A stretch of 40,293 nucleotides of DNA from Paracoccaceae bacterium (GTDB taxonomy: Bacteria; Pseudomonadota; Alphaproteobacteria; Rhodobacterales; Rhodobacteraceae): contig CANHLE010000022.1 in assembly GCA_947461435.1 (NCBI GenBank), positions 1 to 40,293 on the forward strand, read 5' to 3'. Below are positions 18,810 to 26,808 of the stretch, piece by piece; the stretch's first letter is position 1; every line of letters starts with the position of its first letter. A model generated the notes under the pieces. The model made no database searches. It was given only the letters and a program-made list of their open reading frames with translations, and was not told the DNA's origin. The position numbers and the translations under genes are program-made.

Positions 18810-19138
18810 CCGAAGAGGCGGGGCTTTTGTCCCGCCTCGCGGCACGGCTGCAGGAGATGGCCGCGCAAGGAAACACGGCCACCTACGGTGCCCTTGCGGC
18901 CGATCTGAACATTCCCGGTCCCGGCAGCATTGCCAAACTTGCCCAAGCCTTGGAAACCCTGATGGAGGCTGACGCTGCTTTGGGCCGACCGATCCGCGCC
19001 GCCCTGTGCGAAGCGCGCCTTGGCGGCGGGCGTCCCGCCCCGGGTTTTTTTGAAAAGGCCGTCGCCTTGGGTTTTGACGTTTCCGACCCTGACCGTTTTG
19101 TCAAAAACAACCGCGAAAGATTGTTCGAAAAATCCTAA
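18806..19138 (+). CDS. Small protein of unknown function with an ATL/MGMT-like winged-helix flavour
   Basis: A 110-residue soluble protein that I do not recognise with certainty. The central part, [20 protein letters not shown], resembles the TYGELA-type turn of the DNA-binding helix region in alkylguanine transferase-like proteins. No PCHR active-site motif follows, and the only cysteine (residue 72, in ALCEARLGG) is not in that context. The tail [18 protein letters not shown] followed by [16 protein letters not shown] looks conserved in type. It starts within the last four bases of gyrA (ATGA), so it is translationally coupled to gyrA. A DNA-related role is only an inference from the weak fold resemblance and the neighbour. 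Confidence 0.82.
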   Translation: MTEEAGLLSRLAARLQEMAAQGNTATYGALAADLNIPGPGSIAKLAQALETLMEADAALGRPIRAALCEARLGGGRPAPGFFEKAVALGFDVSDPDRFVKNNRERLFEKS

Positions 19139-19263
19139 AGTCCAGCGGTGTTATGTGCGCCCATGCAGAGCAAGTTTGCGGCGTTGCGGCTTTCGTGCGC
19201 AGCGGCAATATTTTAGGGTGCCGTATCCCGCTTGAGACGGGCTTTTTGCATGGGAACGGAACA

Positions 19264-19638
19264 ATGGATCAACTCTCCAAATATGCGCCTTTGATCGCAC
19301 GGATCATCATTGGCGGCTTCTTTTTGATGGCGGGCCTTGGCAAGGTCGCCGATCCTGCTGGCACGGCCGGCTATATTCAATCTGTCGGGCTTCCCGGTGC
19401 CTTGGCTTGGCCCGCCATTATCTTTGAAATCGTGCTGGGTCTGCTGATGATTGTCGGCTTCAAGGTGCGCATCGCCGCTTTGGCCGGGGCCGCGTTCTGC
19501 GTCTTTACCGCCGTGATGTTTCACAACAACTTTGCCGATCAGGTTCAGATGGTCATGTTCCTCAAGAACTTTGCCATCGCGGGCGGTTTCTTGATGTTCT
19601 TTGCGCATGGCGCTGGCGCCGTGGCCTTGGACAAGTAA
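19264..19638 (+). CDS. DoxX family membrane protein
   Basis: A 124-residue protein with four hydrophobic helices (about 10-28, 45-65, 70-90 and 98-118), the standard DoxX layout. It has the family opening ARIIIGGFFLMAGLGKV followed by a GYIQSVGLPGALAWP segment. DoxX proteins are small inner-membrane proteins linked in some bacteria to thiol/oxidative stress or quinone-coupled oxidation; nothing here identifies the substrate. ATG 19264 is chosen because GGGAACGGA precedes it and the first helix follows at once. An earlier in-frame start at 19153 would add an unrelated Cys-rich leader. Ended by a strong terminator. Confidence 0.88.
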   Translation: MDQLSKYAPLIARIIIGGFFLMAGLGKVADPAGTAGYIQSVGLPGALAWPAIIFEIVLGLLMIVGFKVRIAALAGAAFCVFTAVMFHNNFADQVQMVMFLKNFAIAGGFLMFFAHGAGAVALDK

Positions 19639-19646
19639 CGCCTGAG

Positions 19647-19674
19647 AGGGGCCCCTTTTTTGGGGCCCCTTCTT
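19647..19674 (+). terminator. Terminator after doxX
   Basis: AGGGGCCCC (19647-19655) pairs with GGGGCCCCT (19662-19670) around a six-T loop and is followed by TTCTT. Each arm's GGGGCCCC is also self-complementary. It lies eight bases after the doxX stop. Confidence 0.85.
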
Positions 19675-19740
19675 CGTTAAGCGGTTGGCAATCTGCGCGT
19701 GGTTCACTGCCCCAAATGGTCTTTGGGCCCGGAGGCAGCC

Positions 19741-20091
19741 ATGAACCTGTATCACTGCATGATTGAAACCAAAGAGGGGGCCCATGTGCTGGCCTTCGCG
19801 GCCGCCACAGGCGCTTGGATGGAGTATCTGACATCCAAGCAGTTGATCGCCTCTTGGCGGCTGATGCGGCGAAAATTCGGCCTTGCGTCAGGGGCGCACA
19901 GCGATTTCATTCTGGAAATCGAAGTGGCCGGTCTGGCCGAGTTGGATTCCATCTTCAACGCCGTCTCGGGTGTCGAAGAGGCCGGCCTTCAAGCCTATGA
20001 AAAGATGCATTTCATGATCGCCTCGGTCGAGGTGGGTCTGTACCGCCCCTTCCCCGACCCCGCGCAGCGCGAACGCATCGCCTTGGTCTAA
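19741..20091 (+). CDS. DUF6614-like conserved protein
   Basis: A 116-residue soluble protein. It resembles a small Rhodobacteraceae family that I recall as DUF6614: it opens with MNLYHCMIETKEG, has SWRLMRRKFGLASGAHSDF near residues 40-58, then ILEIEVAGLAELDSIF, and closes with VGLYRPFPDPAQRERIALV. The size and alternating strand/helix pattern suggest a ferredoxin-like alpha-beta barrel fold of the stress-responsive kind, but no catalytic residues are evident. GGAGG precedes ATG 19741 at normal distance. The gene lies alone between the doxX terminator and trmFO. The family name is from memory. Confidence 0.8.
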   Translation: MNLYHCMIETKEGAHVLAFAAATGAWMEYLTSKQLIASWRLMRRKFGLASGAHSDFILEIEVAGLAELDSIFNAVSGVEEAGLQAYEKMHFMIASVEVGLYRPFPDPAQRERIALV

Positions 20092-20133
20092 ACCGCCCTT
20101 GTCCGCACGGCCCGGCTTGGGTATCAGCGGGGC

Positions 20134-21462
20134 ATGGACGATACACTTCACATCATTGGCGGCGGCATGGCCGGAGCCGAAGCCGCTTGGCAGGCCGCCC
20201 AAGCCGGCGTGCGCGTGGTTTTGCACGAAATGCGCCCGGCGGTCGGCACTTTTGCCCATCGCACCGGGCATTTCGCGGAAATGGTCTGTTCCAACTCGTT
20301 TCGATCAGACGACGATGAACAAAACGCGGTGGGGCTGCTGCATTGGGAAATGCGCGCGGCCAAGGGCCTGATCATGCAGATGGCCACGCGCCACCGCCTT
20401 CCTGCGGGCGGCGCCTTGGCGGTGGACCGCGATCCATTTGCTGCGGCGGTCAGTGAGGCGTTGCTATCACACCCCTTGATCCGCGCCTCATATGAAGAGA
20501 TCACCGAACTGCCTGAAGACGGGCATTGGATTGTGGCTACGGGGCCCCTGACCTCTGGCACGCTCGCCCAATCGATCCGCGAGGAGACGGGCGCGGACAG
20601 CCTTGCCTTTTTTGATGCGATTGCCCCGATCGTTTATGCCGACAGCGTTGATATGTCCGTCGCATGGATGCAGTCGCGCTATGACAAGGGCGAGACCGAG
20701 GAAGAGCAAACCGCCTACATGAACTGCCCGATGGACCGGGATCAGTATTATGCCTTCCTTGATGCCTTGCTGGCGGCCGACAAGACCGAGTTCCACGAAA
20801 ACGAAACCGCTGGCTATTTCGATGGCTGCCTGCCGATCGAGGTGATGGCAGAGCGCGGACGCGAAACGCTGCGCTTTGGCCCGATGAAACCCGTCGGCTT
20901 GACCAACCCCCATAGCGAAAAGAAACCCTATGCCGTGGTGCAGCTGCGCCGCGACAATAAACTGGGCACGCTGTACAATATCGTCGGGTTTCAAACTAAG
21001 ATGAAGTATGGCGCACAAACCACTGTTTTCAAAATGATTCCGGGGCTTGAAAATGCCAATTTCGCCCGTCTTGGCGGCATCCATCGCAACACATTCCTGA
21101 ACTCTCCGACGCTGCTGGATGATCAGATGCGGTTAAAGTCGCGCCCCAATATCCGCTTTGCCGGGCAGGTGACTGGCGTGGAAGGCTATGTCGAATCGGC
21201 GGCGATGGGGTTGTTGGCGGGGCGCATGGCCGCAGCCGAGATCTTGGGCCGGGATCTGCCGCCGCCGCCCCGCGACACCGCCATGGGCGCGCTGATGCAT
21301 CACATAACCGGCGGGGCCGAGGCAAAAACCTTTCAGCCGATGAACGTGAACTTTGGCCTCTTCCCCCCGATCGAGGCGAAAGGCGGGCGCAGAGGGCGCA
21401 AGGACCGGTATAAGGCCTATACCGACCGCGCCAAACAAGCGTTCCAAGAATGGCTGTCGTAA
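20134..21462 (+). CDS. trmFO: tRNA m5U54 methyltransferase, folate/FAD-dependent (TrmFO)
   Basis: Forms 5-methyluridine at position 54 of the tRNA T-loop using methylenetetrahydrofolate and FADH2. It has 442 residues. The FAD-binding start [13 protein letters not shown] is at residues 7-19. The conserved CSNSFRSDD block has Cys52, corresponding to the active-site cysteine near position 53 in Bacillus TrmFO, and the second conserved cysteine lies in [14 protein letters not shown] near 231. [19 protein letters not shown] near 345-362 is the FAD C-terminal motif. It overlaps the following gluQRS by 13 bases in another frame, so the two tRNA-modifying enzymes are coupled. It is distinct from GidA/MnmG, which is longer. 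Confidence 0.96.
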   Translation: MDDTLHIIGGGMAGAEAAWQAAQAGVRVVLHEMRPAVGTFAHRTGHFAEMVCSNSFRSDDDEQNAVGLLHWEMRAAKGLIMQMATRHRLPAGGALAVDRDPFAAAVSEALLSHPLIRASYEEITELPEDGHWIVATGPLTSGTLAQSIREETGADSLAFFDAIAPIVYADSVDMSVAWMQSRYDKGETEEEQTAYMNCPMDRDQYYAFLDALLAADKTEFHENETAGYFDGCLPIEVMAERGRETLRFGPMKPVGLTNPHSEKKPYAVVQLRRDNKLGTLYNIVGFQTKMKYGAQTTVFKMIPGLENANFARLGGIHRNTFLNSPTLLDDQMRLKSRPNIRFAGQVTGVEGYVESAAMGLLAGRMAAAEILGRDLPPPPRDTAMGALMHHITGGAEAKTFQPMNVNFGLFPPIEAKGGRRGRKDRYKAYTDRAKQAFQEWLS

Positions 21463-22268
21463 CCCGCTTCGCCCCCTCGCCCACGGGCCCGTTGCATTTG
21501 GGGCATGCCTATGCCGCACTGATCGCACAGGCGCGCGGGGATGGGTTGCTGCTGCGGATCGAAGATATCGACACCGCGCGCTGCCGACAGGAATTTGAAG
21601 CGGCGATCTATGAAGATCTTCAATGGCTAGGCCTGAGCTGGGGCGAGCCCGTTGTGCGCCAAAGCGACAGGCGCAGCGCCTATGACCTTGCCCTTGCGCG
21701 TCTGGGTGATTTGGGCGTGACCTATCAGTGCACCTGTACCCGCACGGATATCAAGACGGCGCTTTCTGCCCCGCAAGAAGGCGTTGTGGCCACGGGCCCC
21801 GACGGCCCGCTTTATCCCGGCACGTGCCGGAGCGCGCGGCATGGCACAGGCGCGGTGCGGCTGAACATGGCCGCCGCGATGGACAGGATCGGGCAGATCC
21901 AGTTTACAGAGACCGGACTGCTCCCCGGACCAAAGGTCTTTGATGCACAACAGATGGTTTCCGCCGTCGGAGACATCGTTTTGGCCCGCCGCGAAATTGG
22001 CACATCGTATCACCTCGCTGTCGTTGTCGATGATGCCGCCCAAGCCATCACCGAGGTGACGCGCGGCGAGGATCTGCGGGAATCAACCGCGATTCACGTG
22101 GTGCTGCAACGGCTTTTGGGCCTGCCAACACCGGTCTATCACCACCACCGCCTGATCCGAGATGATCAGGGCAAACGGCTGGCCAAGCGCGATGACGCGC
22201 GCGCCTTGGCCAAATATCGGGCGGAAGGGGCAACCCCCGCCGACATTCGCCGATGGGTCGGGCTGTAA
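21450..22268 (+). CDS. gluQRS: Glutamyl-Q tRNA(Asp) synthetase
   Basis: Class I synthetase-like enzyme that activates glutamate without tRNA and attaches it to queuosine-34 of tRNA-Asp. It has 272 residues, the truncated length of GluQRS: the catalytic half of GluRS without the anticodon-binding domain. Motifs are [19 protein letters not shown] with the HLGH signature at the N-terminus, [10 protein letters not shown], and KRLAKRDDA as a degenerate KMSKS. A zinc site is suggested by CTCTRTD near residues 93-99 and YPGTCR about 30 residues later. The start lies inside the end of trmFO. It ends only four bases from the convergent tdh stop, with no terminator visible between them. Confidence 0.94.
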   Translation: MAVVTRFAPSPTGPLHLGHAYAALIAQARGDGLLLRIEDIDTARCRQEFEAAIYEDLQWLGLSWGEPVVRQSDRRSAYDLALARLGDLGVTYQCTCTRTDIKTALSAPQEGVVATGPDGPLYPGTCRSARHGTGAVRLNMAAAMDRIGQIQFTETGLLPGPKVFDAQQMVSAVGDIVLARREIGTSYHLAVVVDDAAQAITEVTRGEDLRESTAIHVVLQRLLGLPTPVYHHHRLIRDDQGKRLAKRDDARALAKYRAEGATPADIRRWVGL

Positions 22269-22272
22269 AGGC

Positions 22273-23298
22273 TTACGCCCAATCCAGCACAACCTTGCCC
22301 GACAGACCCGAACGCATCACCTCGAATCCGGCGGCGAAATCGGCCACCTTGAATCGGTGGGTGATCACTTTGCGCACGTCCAGACCGTTTTCCAGCATGG
22401 CGATCATCTTGTACCAGGTTTCAAAAATCTCGCGGCCATAGACGCCCTTGATCGTGATCGCCTTGAAGACGATCCGGCTCCAGTCCACCGGGGATTTTCC
22501 CGGCGGAATGCCCAACATCGCGATGCGCCCGCCCATGACAAGGCTGTCGATCATCTGATCCAGCGCCTGCTGATTGCCGGACATTTCCATGCCGACATCA
22601 AAGCCTTCGTGCATGCGCAGCCGCGACTGGACCGCCTTCAGATCCTCCTGCGCGACATTCACCGGGGTCACATCGGCCACCTCGGCCGCCAAATCCAGCC
22701 GCGTCTGGTTCACATCCGTGATCACCACATGCCGCGCGCCGACATGGCGCGCCACGGCCGCCGCCATGATTCCAATTGGCCCCGCGCCCGTGATCAAGAC
22801 ATCCTCGCCCACCAAATCAAAGCTGAGCGCGGTATGCACCGCATTGCCCAAAGGATCCAGAATGGCCCCAATTTCATCATCAACCCCATCGGGCAAGGGC
22901 ACCACGTTGAACGCAGGCAGCCGCAGGTATTGGGCAAAGGCCCCCGGTTCATTGACCCCGATGCCGCGCGTTGCAGGATCAAGGTGAAACTTGCCGGCCC
23001 GCGACTGGCGCGACAACTTGCCAATCAAATGCCCCTCGCCCGAACAGCGTTGACCAAGGGTCAGACCGTCCACCAAAGCGCCCTTGGCCACGATTTCGCC
23101 GGAAAACTCATGCCCTGTGACCAAGCCCACAGGCACGGTGCGCGCTGCCCAATCATCCCAATTCCAGATGTGAATATCCGTGCCGCAGATCCCGGTCTTG
23201 TGCACCTTGATCAGCACATCCTCGGGCCCGATTTCGGGTACGGGGCGATCTTGCATCCACAGGCCAACCGCCGGCTTGTCCTTGACCAAGGCTTTCAT
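22273..23298 (-). CDS. tdh: L-threonine 3-dehydrogenase, lacking the structural zinc site
   Basis: Oxidises L-threonine to 2-amino-3-oxobutyrate with NAD; its product goes to Kbl. It has 341 residues of the medium-chain dehydrogenase family, very close in type to Escherichia coli Tdh along its length. The catalytic zinc region is present: Cys38 in GICGTD and His63-Glu64 in TGHEFSG. The NAD site is [15 protein letters not shown] near 170-184. The lobe that normally holds a second zinc by cysteines 93, 96, 99 and 107 is intact in length, but all four are replaced (Gly93, Ser96, Ser99, Asp107). The gene starts inside the last four bases of kbl (ATGA) and is co-transcribed with it. Confidence 0.96.
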   Translation of the reverse strand: MKALVKDKPAVGLWMQDRPVPEIGPEDVLIKVHKTGICGTDIHIWNWDDWAARTVPVGLVTGHEFSGEIVAKGALVDGLTLGQRCSGEGHLIGKLSRQSRAGKFHLDPATRGIGVNEPGAFAQYLRLPAFNVVPLPDGVDDEIGAILDPLGNAVHTALSFDLVGEDVLITGAGPIGIMAAAVARHVGARHVVITDVNQTRLDLAAEVADVTPVNVAQEDLKAVQSRLRMHEGFDVGMEMSGNQQALDQMIDSLVMGGRIAMLGIPPGKSPVDWSRIVFKAITIKGVYGREIFETWYKMIAMLENGLDVRKVITHRFKVADFAAGFEVMRSGLSGKVVLDWA

Positions 23299-24485
23299 GA
23301 CAAAACTCCTGTCTCATGACCTGCGTCGGCAAAGGCTGCCAGGGCAAAATCCAGATCGGTCTTGGTCAGGGCGGCGTTCATCTGGGTGCGGATCCGCGCC
23401 TGACCATGCGGCACCACCGGAAAGAAAAAGGCCGACACCAGAATGCCCCGCGCGTCCAATGCCGCCGCAAAAGCCTGCGCCAAGGGCGCATCGCCCACCA
23501 TGACCGGAATGATCGGATGTGCGCCCGGCAACAGGCGGAACCCTGCGGCGGCCAGCCCGGCGCGCCAATGGGCGGCGTTTTCAAACAGACGTTCGCGCAG
23601 ATCATCTGCAGTTTCGACGATATCGATCGCAGCCAAGGCGGCCCCCACCACGGCGGGCGGCAAGGCGTTTGAAAACAGATAAGGCCGCGCGCGTTGGCGC
23701 AGCAGGTCGATCACGGGTTGGGGCCCGGCAACATAGCCGCCCAAGGCCCCGCCAAGCGCTTTGCCCAATGTTCCGGTCAAAATATCGACGGCAACCCCGG
23801 CCTGCGCGGCCGTGCCCCGCCCACCCGGCCCCATGAACCCGGTGGCATGGCAATCATCCACCATGGTGATCGCGCCATATTTGGCCGCCAGCCGCGTGAT
23901 CTCGGTCAGATTGGCAAGGGTGCCATCCATTGAAAAGACACCGTCGCTTGCCACCATGATATGGCGCGCGCCGCCCGACCGGGCGGCTTGCAACTGCGCC
24001 TCCAGATCGTCCATATCGTTGTTTTTAAATCGAAACCTGCGCGCCTTGCATAGACGGATCCCGTCTATGATCGACGCATGGTTCAAACTGTCCGATATGA
24101 CGGCATCTTGCGCATCCAGCAGCGGTTCGAACAGACCGCCATTGGCATCAAAGCAGGCGGCAAACAAAATGGAATCCTGCATGCCCAAAAAGCGGGCCAG
24201 CCGCGTTTCCAATTGTCTGTGCAAATCCTGCGTGCCGCAAATGAACCGGACAGAGGCCATGCCATAGCCATGCCCCTGCATGGCCGCCACCGCCGCCGTG
24301 ACCAGTCTTGGATCGTCCGCCAAGCCCAGATAATTGTTGGCGCACAGGTTCAGCATGGCCCGCCCCCCCACCTGAACATGCGCACCTTGGGCCGAGGTGA
24401 TCAGGTGTTCGCGCTTCATAAGACCCTCAGACGCTATGGTCTTCAGGGTTTCGCTCAGTTGGGTCAGAAAGGCATGATCTGTCAT
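23295..24485 (-). CDS. kbl: 2-amino-3-ketobutyrate CoA ligase (glycine C-acetyltransferase)
   Basis: Pyridoxal-phosphate enzyme that cleaves 2-amino-3-oxobutyrate with CoA to glycine and acetyl-CoA, completing threonine breakdown begun by Tdh. It has 396 residues, normal for the alpha-oxoamine synthase family. Motifs are [15 protein letters not shown] near 45-59, [14 protein letters not shown] near 80-93, the cofactor Asp-x-x-His in [12 protein letters not shown] near 207-218, and the lysine in [15 protein letters not shown] near 240-250. A strong GGAGGTG ribosome site lies seven bases before the ATG. The promoter region carries repeated operator-like sites, and the next gene upstream is an XRE-cupin regulator, the obvious candidate controller. 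Confidence 0.96.
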   Translation of the reverse strand: MTDHAFLTQLSETLKTIASEGLMKREHLITSAQGAHVQVGGRAMLNLCANNYLGLADDPRLVTAAVAAMQGHGYGMASVRFICGTQDLHRQLETRLARFLGMQDSILFAACFDANGGLFEPLLDAQDAVISDSLNHASIIDGIRLCKARRFRFKNNDMDDLEAQLQAARSGGARHIMVASDGVFSMDGTLANLTEITRLAAKYGAITMVDDCHATGFMGPGGRGTAAQAGVAVDILTGTLGKALGGALGGYVAGPQPVIDLLRQRARPYLFSNALPPAVVGAALAAIDIVETADDLRERLFENAAHWRAGLAAAGFRLLPGAHPIIPVMVGDAPLAQAFAAALDARGILVSAFFFPVVPHGQARIRTQMNAALTKTDLDFALAAFADAGHETGVLS

Positions 24486-24497
24486 GATGGATACACC

Positions 24498-24569
24498 TCC
24501 GTTTTAACGGATATTGCGCCAAAGCGGCTTATGAGTCAAGAAAACGGAAATCCAGTCCGCCAAAACGGA
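24498..24569 (-). promoter_or_regulatory. kbl-tdh promoter with repeated operator-like dyads
   Basis: Minus-strand TTGACT (24539-24534), a 17-base spacer and CAATAT (24516-24511) form a candidate promoter. A perfect dyad, TCCGTTTTAACGGA (24498-24511), covers the end of the -10 and the likely start point. A second copy, TCCGCCAAAACGGA (24556-24569), differs from the first site's minus-strand sequence at two positions. A half site, AAAACGGA (24541-24548), lies between them, starting 21 bases from the matching half at 24562. The layout looks like a repressor binding region. Confidence 0.6.
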
Positions 24570-24590
24570 AATTTGGGCGGTCGTGCAGAG

Positions 24591-25151
24591 TCAGCTGTCT
24601 TGGACGATCAAGATACCGCGCGCTGCGCCGCCTTCGGCCAAGATTGCATGGGGCCGGTCCGCCGGATATCGCGCCGTATCGCCCGGACCAAGAAGCTGAT
24701 CCTCGTCGCCGGACCGCACGCGCAAGGCGCCCTCGACCACAGTCAAATGCTCACGGCACCCGGCAGAATGGGGATCGCTTTCCAAGGACCCGCCCGCTTG
24801 AAAAGACAAATCATAAACTTCATGTTCGCCCACCGCTTCGGCCGGGGACAGGATGCGGATCTGTACCCCGGTACCACGCCCGTGGATCACCGGGGCGGCG
24901 GCGGCGCGCACCACGACGATTCCGGGTTCGGGCTTGCCCTCCAGCAATCCGGCGAAATCGACTTGCAGGGCCTGTGTCAGGTTCCACAGCGTCGCGACGG
25001 TCGGCGAACTTTCGCCCCGCTCGATCTGACTGACCATGGACCGTGAGACGCCCGAAAGCTTGGCCACACCGTCCAACGACAGGCCGCGCGCCTTGCGCGC
25101 TTCGCGCAGCGAGGCGGCCAATCTGTCATGAATATCAGAGCGCGGGTTCAT
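24591..25151 (-). CDS. XRE-family regulator with C-terminal cupin domain
   Basis: A 186-residue regulator. The N-terminal Xre helix-turn-helix (about residues 8-65) contains LREARKARGLSLDGVAKLSG and RSMVSQIERGESSPTVATLW. The C-terminal cupin (about 105-180) includes CREHLTVVEGALRV and GPGDTARYPADRPHAI, where small ligands bind in this class. It lies directly upstream of kbl-tdh on the same strand and is the best candidate for binding the dyads at the kbl promoter, perhaps sensing threonine or glycine; that is inference. ATG 25151 is chosen because the DNA-binding domain follows directly. A GTG at 25202, immediately after the selO stop, would add 17 unstructured residues and cannot be excluded. 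Neither has a good ribosome site. Confidence 0.87.
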   Translation of the reverse strand: MNPRSDIHDRLAASLREARKARGLSLDGVAKLSGVSRSMVSQIERGESSPTVATLWNLTQALQVDFAGLLEGKPEPGIVVVRAAAAPVIHGRGTGVQIRILSPAEAVGEHEVYDLSFQAGGSLESDPHSAGCREHLTVVEGALRVRSGDEDQLLGPGDTARYPADRPHAILAEGGAARGILIVQDS

Positions 25152-25202
25152 GGGATGATTAGACGGCGAAAGGCCGACGCCGTCAACGTCTCTGGGCGAC
25201 AC

Positions 25203-26630
25203 TCAGGTTCCGCAAAAAGTCACATAGCGACCAAATCCGCTGGGCGCGGGCAGCATATAGGCCTCATTTTCGACAAAGGGCGATTGCAGCGCGGCCAGCA
25301 AGGCAAAAAACGGCGCCATATCCCCGCGTGTGGCGGCATCAAGCGCCTCTTCCACCTTGTGATTGCGGGCAATCACGGCGGGATTGGCAGCCAGCAGACG
25401 GCTTTGCGCGCCGGGGGCCAAGCGGGCCCGCCAACGCGGCAACCAGCCGATCAGGGCGGCAGGATCGCCAAAAAGCCCCGTCAGGGCCGGGGCATCCCCC
25501 TCGGTTGCTTGGGCCAGACGGCGGAACGTCAATGTCCAATCGGCCCCCTGCCCCTCCATCGCGGACAACAGAGCCTGCGCCAAATCCAGATCGCCCGGCT
25601 CTTGCCCCAAAAGACCCAGCTTGCGCCGCATCACGCGCAGCCACTGCGCCTCATACAGCGGGGCAATCTGATCCAGCCGTTCATTGGCCAAATCCACCGC
25701 GCGGCCCGAATCAGGATCGAAAAAGCCAAGAAGGGATTCGGCCAGACGCGCCAGATTCCACCCCAGAATCAGCGGTTGATTGGCATAGGCATATCGCCCT
25801 TGTCGATCGATCGACGAAAAGACGGTGCCGGGCGCATAGGCATCCATAAAGGCGCAGGGACCATAATCGATCGTCTCACCGGACAGGGCCATGTTGTCGG
25901 TGTTCATCACGCCATGAACAAAACCAAGACCCATCCATTCGGCGATCAAGGCCGCCTGACGCGCCGCAACCCGGTCAAACAGACCCAAGGCATCGCCGGG
26001 GGAAAGATCGGGGTCATGCCGGGCGATGGTATAGTCCAAAAGCGCACGAAGCTTTGCGGTGTCTTGCCGCGCCGACAGAAATTGAAAGGATCCCACGCGG
26101 ATATGGCTGGCGGCCACGCGCGCCACAACGGCCCCGGGCAAAAGCCCGGTGTCGCGCAAGATTTCCTGCCCTGTGCTTGCCACAGCCAGACAGCGCGTTG
26201 TCGGAACCCCAAGCGCCGCCATCGCCTCTGAGATCAGATATTCGCGCAGCATCGGCCCAAGGGCCGCCTTGCCATCACCGCCGCGCGAAAACGGCGTGCG
26301 GCCTGACCCTTTCAGTTGCAGATCAAAGCGGCGTCCATCCACCACAAACTCGCCCAGCAAATGCGCACGGCCATCCCCCAAAACCGGGGAAAACCCGCCG
26401 AACTGATGGCCGGAATAGGCCAGCGCGATGGGATCGGCCCCGGGCGGCACGCGGGCACCTGAAAACCAGTCGGCGCCGTTGTCTTGCAAGGCCGACACAT
26501 CCAGCCCAAGGCTGCGCGCCAGCCCTTCGTTCAGCACGACAAGGCCGGGCTTTGGCGCCGGGTCGGGCACCTGTTCCAAAAACAGCCCCGGAAGGCTGCG
26601 TTTCCAGCTGTGATCAAATAGAAAGGTCAT
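25203..26630 (-). CDS. selO: Protein adenylyltransferase SelO (YdiU family)
   Basis: Pseudokinase-fold enzyme that transfers AMP from ATP to Ser, Thr or Tyr of proteins and is linked to oxidative-stress responses in bacteria. It has 475 residues. Recognisable SelO segments are AYSGHQFGGFSPVLGDGRA near 86-104, LQLKGSGRTPFSRGGDGKAA near 120-139, the active-site region HGVMNTDNMALSGETIDYGP near 238-257 and the terminal YVTFCGT, whose cysteine matches the redox-active Cys (Sec in eukaryotes) near the C-terminus. ATG 26630 follows AGGAGA at normal spacing; upstream in-frame codons run toward the tRNA gene. The stop is directly followed by the alternative GTG of the regulator gene. Confidence 0.94.
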   Translation of the reverse strand: MTFLFDHSWKRSLPGLFLEQVPDPAPKPGLVVLNEGLARSLGLDVSALQDNGADWFSGARVPPGADPIALAYSGHQFGGFSPVLGDGRAHLLGEFVVDGRRFDLQLKGSGRTPFSRGGDGKAALGPMLREYLISEAMAALGVPTTRCLAVASTGQEILRDTGLLPGAVVARVAASHIRVGSFQFLSARQDTAKLRALLDYTIARHDPDLSPGDALGLFDRVAARQAALIAEWMGLGFVHGVMNTDNMALSGETIDYGPCAFMDAYAPGTVFSSIDRQGRYAYANQPLILGWNLARLAESLLGFFDPDSGRAVDLANERLDQIAPLYEAQWLRVMRRKLGLLGQEPGDLDLAQALLSAMEGQGADWTLTFRRLAQATEGDAPALTGLFGDPAALIGWLPRWRARLAPGAQSRLLAANPAVIARNHKVEEALDAATRGDMAPFFALLAALQSPFVENEAYMLPAPSGFGRYVTFCGT

Positions 26631-26690
26631 CGTATCTCCTGCCAGGCGCACCATGGGCCAGGCCACCGCGATTTGCAAACAAAGGAGAAG

Positions 26691-26767
26691 TGGTCGGGGC
26701 AGAGGGATTCGAACTCTCGACCTACGGTACCCAAAACCGTCGCGCTACCAGGCTGCGCTATGCCCCG
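26691..26767 (-). tRNA. tRNA-Pro, anticodon TGG
   Basis: A 77-base cloverleaf on the minus strand. The 7-bp acceptor is CGGGGCA (26767-26761) with TGCCCCG (26701-26695), followed by ACCA, so the CCA end is encoded (26693-26691). D-stem GCGC/GCGC; anticodon stem ACGGT/ACCGT with loop TTTGGGT and anticodon TGG at 26733-26731; T-loop TTCGAAT. The T-stem, GAGAG/CCCTC, has one A-C mismatch at its fourth pair. The gene stands alone 60 bases upstream of selO. T54 is a site that TrmFO, encoded about 5 kb away, could modify. Confidence 0.95.
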
Positions 26768-26808
26768 ACTGAGGGTTCTTTACAGGGGTTTATTCCGGAA
26801 GAAAAGGG

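Noticed and set aside
19226-19247. Possible terminator before doxX (CCCG...CGGG then TTTTT)
   Set aside because: The stem is only four base pairs with a seven-base loop, too weak to support as a terminator without other evidence.
22162-23319. A 385-codon plus-strand frame opposite tdh
   Set aside because: Antisense shadow of tdh; composition is typical of such shadows and no motif is recognisable.
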